Assembly (NCBI GenBank): GCA_013824045.1
Contig: PNND01000032.1
Coordinates: 1 to 5,939, forward strand
Length of the DNA: 5,939 nt
From: Rhodobacter sp.
GTDB lineage: Bacteria; Pseudomonadota; Alphaproteobacteria; Rhodobacterales; Rhodobacteraceae
Reading direction: 5' to 3'
In this document: positions 1-4,073 of the stretch, one piece after another
How the letters are laid out: the number at the start of each line of letters is the position of its first letter
How positions within the stretch are numbered: the first letter of the stretch is position 1
Made by a program: the position numbers and the translations under genes
Notes under the pieces: generated by a model
Seen by the model: the letters and a program-made list of their open reading frames with translations, nothing else
Databases searched by the model: none
Told to the model about the DNA's origin: nothing

Positions 1-495
1 GCGGCCATTCTGGTTGTCGCCGTGGATGATCGCGATAACGCCAACCTTATCGTGCGCTATGCCCGCGGCCAACGCCCCGATCTGCATATCGTCGCCCGCG
101 CCCGCGACCGCGTGCATGTCTATGAACTCTATCAGGCCGGGGCCAATGACATCGTCCGCGAAACCTTCGACAGCTCCATCCGCGCAGGGCGCTATGTGCT
201 GGAAAACATGGGATTCACGGAATACGAGGCGGCCAAGCTGTCACAGACCTATTTCAAGGTGGACCGCGCCGCGATGCGCGATCTGGCCAGCCTTTGGGTG
301 CCGGGCCAGCCCGTGCATATGAACGATGCCTATGTCGAACGGGCCAAGCAACTGGACCGCGATCTGGAAACCGCCCTGATCGACGAGCTTTATGAAACCC
401 GCCCGATGGAAGGCGAGGATGTCCCCGCCCCCTTCACCGACGTGGCCGAAGAAGACGCCCTCGCCGATCCGACCTCGCGCCCGGAAACGCCCTAG
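1..495 (+). CDS. KefB/KefC-type cation:proton antiporter, C-terminal part (5' end outside window)
   Basis: Only the last 164 residues are visible; the frame is open to the left edge, so the Na+/H+-exchanger-type membrane domain must lie outside. Residues 1 to about 75 look like the second half of a TrkA-N (RCK/KTN) Rossmann domain: strand AAILVVAVDD, then IVARARDR (about 30-37) and GANDIVRETFDSS. These match the KefC segments IIARARD and the ERETFEGAL stretch. A helical segment follows (YVLENMGFTEYEAAKL), then an acidic Pro-rich tail. In this family the cytosolic RCK domain gates glutathione-adduct-controlled K+ efflux through the inner membrane, coupled to H+ entry. The choice between KefB, KefC and a looser paralogue cannot be made from this fragment. 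It converges with cobT, and its TAG stop lies inside the first copy of a 14-bp tandem repeat. Family assignment is firm; the exact substrate and glutathione control are inferred. Confidence 0.85.
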   Translation, partial: AAILVVAVDDRDNANLIVRYARGQRPDLHIVARARDRVHVYELYQAGANDIVRETFDSSIRAGRYVLENMGFTEYEAAKLSQTYFKVDRAAMRDLASLWVPGQPVHMNDAYVERAKQLDRDLETALIDELYETRPMEGEDVPAPFTDVAEEDALADPTSRPETP

Positions 496-512
496 GCCAA
501 ACGCCCTAGGCC
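485..512. repeat. Exact 14-bp tandem duplication holding both convergent stop codons
   Basis: The unit aaacgccctaggcc occurs twice back to back, at 485-498 and 499-512, with no mismatch. The antiporter stop (TAG, 493-495) is in unit 1 and the cobT stop (CTA on +, 506-508) is at the equivalent place in unit 2, because CTAG reads as TAG on both strands. The palindromic CCTAGG cores (491-496 and 505-510) could pair as a 6-bp stem, but no T-tract follows on either strand, so this is not a classic terminator. Confidence 0.9.
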
Positions 513-1522
513 CCCGACACGCCCGCCTCGGCAAAGGTCGCCATCCCCGAATGGCAGGCCAGCGCCCCCTTCACCACGCCCAGCGCTAGCGCCGCGCCGG
601 ATCCTTCGCCCAGCCGCAGCCCAAGTTTCAAGAGCGGCTCCTTGCCCAAAGCCGCCAAAAGCCGCCCATGCCCGCCCTCGGCGCTGACATGCCCGGCAAG
701 GCAATGGTCCAAGGCTCCGGGCACCGCCTGCTCCAGCACGGCAGCGGAAGCCGTGCAAATGAACCCGTCCAGCACCACCGGCACCCGTTCCACCCGCGCC
801 CGCGCGATGGCCCCGGCCATGGCCGCCAACTCCCGCCCGCCCAGACAGCGCAGCACCTCCAGCGGATCGCCCAGCGCCGCGCGGTGCAGCGCCAGCCCCC
901 GTGCCACGGCATCTGCCTTGCGCGCCAGCCCGGCATCATCCACGCCCGTCCCACGGCCCACCCATCCCGCCGGATCGCCGCCGAACATGGCGGCTGCCAG
1001 CGCCGCCGCCGATGTGGTATTGCCAATCCCCATCTCGCCCGTCACCAGCACATCCGCCGCAGGGTCCACCGCTGCCCAGCCGCAGGCCAGCGCCGCCACT
1101 ACCTCATCCTCGCTCATCGCGGGGCCCGTGGTGAAATCGACCGTGGGCCGGTCCAAATCCAGCGCATGAACTGCCATTTCCGCGCCGAAGGTCCGGCTCA
1201 ACTGGTTGATCGCCGCCCCGCCATGCTGGAAATTGGCCACCATCTGCACGGTCACCTCGGCCGGAAAGGCAGAAATGCCCTGCGCCACAACCCCATGATT
1301 TCCCGCAAAAATCAAAACCTGTGGCCGGTCGCAGCGCGGCTTGTCCACACCCTGCCAACCCGCAAACCAGACGGCCAACTCCTCTAGTCGCCCCAGCGCC
1401 CCCGGCGGCTTGGTCAATTGACCATTGCGCGCAGTGGCCGCGTCACGGGCCGTTGCATCGGGTCCGGGCAGGTCTGCCAACAGGGCACGGAACTGGGACA
1501 GCGAGGCAAAGGGAATGGTCAT
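506..1522 (-). CDS. cobT: Nicotinate-nucleotide--dimethylbenzimidazole phosphoribosyltransferase CobT
   Basis: Transfers phosphoribose from nicotinate mononucleotide to 5,6-dimethylbenzimidazole, giving alpha-ribazole 5'-phosphate for the lower ligand of cobalamin; cytosolic. The 338-residue product has the normal family length and all the main motifs: [12 protein letters not shown] (36-47), [13 protein letters not shown] (72-84), [12 protein letters not shown] (161-172), RGTG (190-193), [11 protein letters not shown] (249-259), GHVSAEGGH (277-285) and LGEGSGAAL (304-312). E306 in the last motif corresponds to the catalytic Glu317 of the Salmonella enzyme. An in-frame ATG lies 15 bp upstream (1535-1537), but the AAAGAG ribosome binding site fits the downstream ATG, and the resulting [12 protein letters not shown] start looks like related proteins. 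The gene is divergent from cobS, whose product uses the nucleoside made from CobT's product, and convergent with the antiporter gene. This is the cobalamin CobT, not the cobaltochelatase subunit of the same name. Confidence 0.95.
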   Translation of the reverse strand: MTIPFASLSQFRALLADLPGPDATARDAATARNGQLTKPPGALGRLEELAVWFAGWQGVDKPRCDRPQVLIFAGNHGVVAQGISAFPAEVTVQMVANFQHGGAAINQLSRTFGAEMAVHALDLDRPTVDFTTGPAMSEDEVVAALACGWAAVDPAADVLVTGEMGIGNTTSAAALAAAMFGGDPAGWVGRGTGVDDAGLARKADAVARGLALHRAALGDPLEVLRCLGGRELAAMAGAIARARVERVPVVLDGFICTASAAVLEQAVPGALDHCLAGHVSAEGGHGRLLAALGKEPLLKLGLRLGEGSGAALALGVVKGALACHSGMATFAEAGVSGA

Positions 1523-1528
1523 CAATAG

Positions 1529-1534
1529 CTCTTT
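1529..1534 (-). promoter_or_regulatory. Ribosome binding site deciding the cobT start
   Basis: On the minus strand AAAGAG is followed by a 6-nt spacer and the ATG at 1520-1522. No purine-rich site precedes the upstream in-frame ATG (1535-1537), so the shorter product is preferred. The site overlaps the first codons of the longer reading. Confidence 0.55.
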
Positions 1535-1603
1535 CATTGCAGGTCAGGCAGCAACTGGCTACCGAAGGGTGCGGCCCTTGGCCAGACGGGAAAGGACATA
1601 GCG

Positions 1604-2365
1604 ATGACCAACCGCGACAATGCGCCCTTGATCCGCGCGGATCTGATATCGGCCTTCGGCCTGCTCACCCGCCTGCCCTTGCCATCCGGCGCCGTCGCCC
1701 CCTCACCGCGCGCGGCCTGGGCTTGGCCGGTGGTCGGGGCAAGCATCGGTGCCCTTGCCGCCACTGCGGCCAGCGTGGCGCTGGCGCTTTCCATGCCTGC
1801 GGGTGTGGCGGCTGCCATCGCGCTTGCCACGGCGGCGCTGCTGACCGGCGGCCTGCATGAAGATGGGCTTGCCGACACTGCCGATGGCCTCTTCGGCGGC
1901 TGGACTCGCGAAAGGCGGCTGGAGATCATGAAGGACAGCCGGATCGGCAGCTATGGCATGCTTGCCCTGCTGCTCATCACGCTGATGCGCTGGTCGGCGG
2001 TCACGGCACTGATCGCGGCGGGGCAGCATTGGGCAGGCCTCATCGCCGCCGGTGCCCTGTCACGCGCGCCCATGGCCGTGCTGATCGCCGCCCTGCCCAA
2101 TGCGCGCGGCACGGGCCTGTCGCACAGCACCGGAGCACCCCCGACTGGAGCGGTCGCAGCCGCAGCCCTGATCGCAACCATCTTTGCCGTTCTCTGCACG
2201 GGGTTTGGCTTTCTTGGCATGGTCGCCCTTGCCGCTGTCACCACCTTTGCCCTTGCACGCCTCGCCCGCAACCGGATCGGCGGGCAGACCGGCGACATCC
2301 TCGGCGCATCACAGCAACTGGCCGAAGCGGCGGCGCTTGCCATGGCGGCGGCGCATTTCACCTGA
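1604..2365 (+). CDS. cobS: Adenosylcobinamide-GDP ribazoletransferase (cobalamin synthase) CobS
   Basis: Integral inner-membrane enzyme that joins alpha-ribazole (or its phosphate) to adenosylcobinamide-GDP, forming adenosylcobalamin (or its phosphate) and GMP. The 253 residues match the family's usual length. Motifs in order: TRLPLP (22-27), WPVVGASIG (41-49), the acidic metal/GDP-site segment [15 protein letters not shown] (81-95), KDSRIGSYG (110-118) and the C-terminal [17 protein letters not shown] (222-238). Hydrophobic Ala/Leu-rich stretches at about 42-80, 116-163, 183-219 and 240-251 fit a multi-pass membrane protein. The start is supported by gggaaagga (1588-1596), 7-8 nt ahead of the ATG. 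The gene is divergent from cobT; the gap between them is too short for a full cobalamin riboswitch, and I see no convincing promoter hexamers in it. Promoters may be weak or lie within the opposing gene. Confidence 0.95.
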   Translation: MTNRDNAPLIRADLISAFGLLTRLPLPSGAVAPSPRAAWAWPVVGASIGALAATAASVALALSMPAGVAAAIALATAALLTGGLHEDGLADTADGLFGGWTRERRLEIMKDSRIGSYGMLALLLITLMRWSAVTALIAAGQHWAGLIAAGALSRAPMAVLIAALPNARGTGLSHSTGAPPTGAVAAAALIATIFAVLCTGFGFLGMVALAAVTTFALARLARNRIGGQTGDILGASQQLAEAAALAMAAAHFT

Positions 2366-2445
2366 ACCTGCGGTTTCACCTTGGCCCAAGTACTCAAGCC
2401 CGGCCACAACCGAGCACGACAGCCAGATAACTGGGACTTGGGGGT

Positions 2446-2472
2446 CAGCGGGGGGCTGTTGCCCCCCTGCTG
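2446..2472 (+). terminator. G/C hairpin downstream of cobS, candidate transcript end
   Basis: GGGGGGC (2450-2456), loop TGTT, GCCCCCC (2461-2467) form a perfect 7-bp stem. It extends by four pairs (2446-2449 with 2469-2472) around one bulged T at 2468. No T-run follows on the + strand (TTCAAAAA), so it is not a textbook intrinsic terminator; Rho-assisted ending or 3'-end protection of the cobS mRNA is possible. It may also belong to a dispersed intergenic repeat type. The stretch between the cobS stop and this hairpin carries no gene. Confidence 0.4.
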
Positions 2473-2475
2473 TTC

Positions 2476-2514
2476 AAAAAGGAAAGGGCCACACGGTTTC
2501 CCGCATGGCCCCTT
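2476..2514 (-). terminator. Intrinsic terminator of carD, possibly bidirectional
   Basis: Read on the minus strand, AAGGGGCCA pairs with TGGCCCTTT with one bulged base. An inner CGG/CCG pairing closes a small loop, separated from the outer stem by a symmetric internal loop. The stem runs directly into TTTCCTTTTT (complement of 2476-2485). It begins about 20 bp after the carD stop. On the + strand the same stem is followed by TTAAATCT, so it could also stop cobS transcripts, weakly. Confidence 0.75.
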
Positions 2515-2534
2515 AAATCTCACGGAACACTCAA

Positions 2535-3044
2535 TCAGGCCGCGCGGCTGACCAGCACGTCGTCCACCTTTTTCTGCGCGCCCGCCTCATCGACACCCGA
2601 AACGGCGGCGACTTCGCGAGTCAGCCGTTCCAGCGCGGCTTCGTAAAGCTGACGCTCGGAATAGCTCTGCTCGCGCTGGTCGTCGGTGCGATACAGGTCA
2701 CGCACGACTTCTGCGATCGACAGCAGGTCGCCCGAGTTGATCTTCTGCTCATATTCCTGTGCCCGGCGAGACCACATGGCGCGCTTCACGCGGGCCTTGC
2801 CTTTCAGCGTGTCCAGCGCCTTGGTCACGATATCGGGTGAGGACAGCTGGCGCATCCCGATTTCGGTCGCTTTGTGCGTCGGCACGCGCAGGGTCATCTT
2901 GTCCTTCTCGAACGAGATCACGAACAGCTCCAGATGGAGCCCCGCGATTTCCTGTTCTTCGATGGAAATGATCCGGCCCACGCCATGCGCAGGGTAGACA
3001 ACGAATTCGTTGGGGCGGAATTCGGGCTTCTTGGTCTTGGTCAT
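2535..3044 (-). CDS. carD: CarD/CdnL-family RNA polymerase-binding transcription regulator
   Basis: Global regulator that binds the RNA polymerase beta subunit and stabilises open complexes at housekeeping promoters, including rRNA promoters in relatives. The 169-residue product has the two-part CarD layout. Residues about 8-65 form the RNA-polymerase-interacting Tudor-like domain (FRPNEFVVYPAHGVGRI, then ELFVISFEKDKMTLRVP). Residues about 70-165 form the helical DNA-contacting domain, including KARVKRAMWSRRAQEYEQKI. W91 in AMWSRR corresponds to the conserved tryptophan that wedges into the minor groove at the upstream edge of the -10 element. There is no TRCF helicase fusion. GAGGA (3054-3058 on +) lies 9 nt before the ATG. 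It is downstream of fdxA in the same direction but has its own promoter, a long leader and a strong terminator, so it is probably mainly monocistronic. Confidence 0.95.
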   Translation of the reverse strand: MTKTKKPEFRPNEFVVYPAHGVGRIISIEEQEIAGLHLELFVISFEKDKMTLRVPTHKATEIGMRQLSSPDIVTKALDTLKGKARVKRAMWSRRAQEYEQKINSGDLLSIAEVVRDLYRTDDQREQSYSERQLYEAALERLTREVAAVSGVDEAGAQKKVDDVLVSRAA

Positions 3045-3083
3045 TCAGACGAATCCTCGATGGGACGACCTGCTTCATGCGAC

Positions 3084-3112
3084 AAAAAGCTGGCCCGGGC
3101 CCAAACGGGCCA
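3084..3112 (-). terminator. Terminator-like hairpin in the carD leader (candidate attenuator)
   Basis: On the minus strand TGGCCCG (3112-3106), an 8-nt loop TTTGGGCC and CGGGCCA (3097-3091) form a perfect 7-bp GC-rich stem. Two bases later comes TTTTT (3088-3084). It lies between the predicted carD promoter and the carD start, 39 nt before the ATG, with no promoter-like sequence seen after it. Alternative pairings around the internal GGGCCC are possible, as expected for a switchable element. Function is inferred. Confidence 0.5.
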
Positions 3113-3146
3113 CGGCGATCCGTTGCAATTGTCACAGAAAGACCCC

Positions 3147-3168
3147 GCTCAGGCGAGCAGCGCTGAGC
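3147..3168 (-). other. Second stem-loop in the carD leader
   Basis: GCTCAG (3147-3152) pairs with CTGAGC (3163-3168) and continues as CG/CG past one bulged base to a 5-nt loop. It lies early in the predicted carD leader transcript, upstream of the terminator-like hairpin. It has no T-run of note (only TCTTTC some bases later). It may be only leader structure. Confidence 0.4.
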
Positions 3169-3202
3169 CAGGTGTCAGGCTTCCGTGTGGTTTGTAACGA
3201 TT

Positions 3203-3231
3203 TCTATACCACAGAATCACCCTGATTCCAA
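3203..3231 (-). promoter_or_regulatory. Predicted sigma-70-type promoter of carD
   Basis: On the minus strand: -35 TTGGAA (3231-3226), 17-bp spacer, -10 TATAGA (3208-3203), preceded by TGG, which gives an extended -10 (TGn). Transcription would start near 3195, leaving a leader of about 150 nt before carD. The last -10 base (position -7) is A, not T. This is the best promoter-like sequence in the 306-bp gap between fdxA and carD. Confidence 0.65.
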
Positions 3232-3278
3232 CAACGGCGAAGGGGCTATCCGTGGGCAAATACCCGCAATTCGGGCAG

Positions 3279-3348
3279 AAATCCGGCGGTATGCCGAATC
3301 AGCATGTCCGATCTTCGGAAACGGAATGACGCAAGCAGGCCGTTTCCG
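3279..3348 (-). terminator. Two hairpins after fdxA, candidate transcript end
   Basis: Two bases after the fdxA stop, a perfect 9-bp inverted repeat (CGGAAACGG at 3316-3324, CCGTTTCCG at 3340-3348, 15-nt loop) can form. A second stem follows on the minus strand: GATTCGGC (3300-3293), loop ATACC, GCCGGATT (two G-U pairs in RNA), running into TTTCTG. Neither has a strong T-run, so I call this a possible fdxA terminator or 3'-end stabiliser. The rest of the 3045-3350 gap, apart from the promoter and leader hairpins listed separately, shows nothing I recognise. Confidence 0.4.
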
Positions 3349-3350
3349 GC

Positions 3351-3689
3351 TCAGTTCCCCTCGCCCGGCGCTTCCGAGAAATACTTCTCCAGCTTGCCGG
3401 TTTCGCCATCGCGCGCTTCGGCCTCGGGCAGCGGGTCCTTCTTGACCGTGATCACCGGCCACATCTCGGAATACTTGCGATTGAAGGTCACCCAGGCGTC
3501 CATATCCGGTTCCGTATCCGGACGGATCGCATCAGCGGGGCATTCCGGTTCGCACACGCCGCAATCAATGCATTCATCCGGGTGGATGACCAGCATGTTC
3601 TCGCCTTCGTAGAAGCAGTCTACCGGGCAGACTTCCACGCAATCGGTGTATTTGCAGGCGATGCAGTTGTCGATCACGACATAGGTCAC
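3351..3689 (-). CDS. fdxA: 7Fe ferredoxin FdxA ([3Fe-4S] + [4Fe-4S])
   Basis: Small cytosolic electron carrier of the Azotobacter ferredoxin I type; its partner here is unknown. The 112-residue protein keeps every cluster ligand. C9, C17 and C50 fit the [3Fe-4S] cluster, and C21, C40, C43 and C46 fit the [4Fe-4S] cluster. C12 and C25 match the two non-ligand cysteines of the Azotobacter protein. The first motif lacks the usual compact CxxCxxC spacing (C9IACKYTDC17), which marks a 7Fe rather than 8Fe ferredoxin. A C-terminal extension of about 55 residues, with W67 and an acidic end, is normal for the family. The start codon is GTG, fixed by a strong AGGAGA site 5-6 nt upstream and by the conserved MTYVV start. 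It follows the S4 gene after 47 bp and precedes carD. Confidence 0.95.
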   Translation of the reverse strand: MTYVVIDNCIACKYTDCVEVCPVDCFYEGENMLVIHPDECIDCGVCEPECPADAIRPDTEPDMDAWVTFNRKYSEMWPVITVKKDPLPEAEARDGETGKLEKYFSEAPGEGN

Positions 3690-3694
3690 GGCGG

Positions 3695-3700
3695 TCTCCT
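3695..3700 (-). promoter_or_regulatory. Ribosome binding site fixing the GTG start of fdxA
   Basis: AGGAGA on the minus strand, 5-6 nt before GTG at 3687-3689. No in-frame ATG is nearby, and the GTG reading gives the conserved ferredoxin N-terminus. The run TTTT of the upstream hairpin abuts this site. Confidence 0.85.
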
Positions 3701-3735
3701 AAAATCCCGGAAGACTGACTAGTTTGCTTTTCCGG
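3701..3735 (-). terminator. Hairpin plus T-run between the S4 gene and fdxA
   Basis: On the minus strand CCGGAA (3735-3730) pairs with TTCCGG (3712-3707) across a 17-nt loop and is followed by GATTTT (3706-3701 region). It starts just after the S4 stop and ends against the fdxA ribosome binding site. It could be a weak terminator or attenuator in the fdxA leader, or could mask the ribosome binding site. No promoter fits between it and fdxA. A weak TTGAAT - 17 bp - TAGTCA pair overlaps it, so an fdxA promoter there is possible but poorly supported. Confidence 0.35.
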
Positions 3736-3736
3736 A

Positions 3737-4072
3737 TCATTCAAGCGGCTCCGGGTCATCCCCCGATGCGTCAAGGTCAAGATAGAGCATCTGTGCCTCA
3801 GGGGCAGGTCCCCGTCGCAGGCCCAGTGCCAAAATTTTCACCAACCGGATGCGCGCGCCTTGCGGAAAGGTCAGCACATCCCCCGCCGCGACCCCTGCCC
3901 CCGGTTTGCGCGTCGGTTGGCCATTGATCCGCAGATGGCCGCTTTCGGCGACTTCGGCGGCAAGGGCGCGGCTCTTGAAGAACCGCGCCTGCCACAGCCA
4001 TTTGTCCAGCCGAAGCGTTTCCCGCTCCGACCCGCCCCGCGCCCCGATACGCTGCGCGCCGGGGCCTGCCAA
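3737..4072 (-). CDS. S4-domain RNA-binding protein, Hsp15 (HslR)-like
   Basis: The 111-residue protein has one S4 RNA-binding domain at about residues 20-70: LRLDKWLWQARFFKSR, AAEVAESGHLRING, then GDVLTFPQG. This layout matches Hsp15, which binds free 50S subunits carrying stalled nascent chains and helps recycle them; here the role is inferred from family only. A basic C-terminal stretch (ARIRLVKILALGLRRG) is followed by an acidic end. The only usable start is TTG at 4070-4072, 1 nt after the helicase TGA. The frame has a stop a few codons upstream and no ATG or GTG before the S4 domain. There is no clear ribosome binding site, so translation probably depends on ribosomes finishing the helicase gene. 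The true start could be another rare codon within the first 20 residues. Confidence 0.85.
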   Translation of the reverse strand: MAGPGAQRIGARGGSERETLRLDKWLWQARFFKSRALAAEVAESGHLRINGQPTRKPGAGVAAGDVLTFPQGARIRLVKILALGLRRGPAPEAQMLYLDLDASGDDPEPLE

Positions 4073-4073
4073 A

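Noticed and set aside
489..512. Classic bidirectional terminator formed by the CCTAGG pair
   Set aside because: Only a 6-bp stem can form and no T-run follows on either strand; the tandem repeat explains the pattern better.
668..1387. Long + strand open frame opposite cobT
   Set aside because: It is antisense to a complete cobT with all motifs; the translation is rich in His/Arg/Pro/Gln with no domain, as expected from GC-rich codon shadowing.
1523..1603. Cobalamin riboswitch between cobT and cobS
   Set aside because: Fragments such as CTGACCTGC ahead of cobT faintly recall a B12 box, but the gap is about 80 bp, far shorter than the roughly 200-nt riboswitch, and the other conserved boxes are missing.
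2749..3135. Frame starting in the carD leader and overlapping carD (GTG at 3133-3135)
   Set aside because: It is out of frame with carD, lacks a ribosome binding site, and its product is low-complexity shadow sequence.
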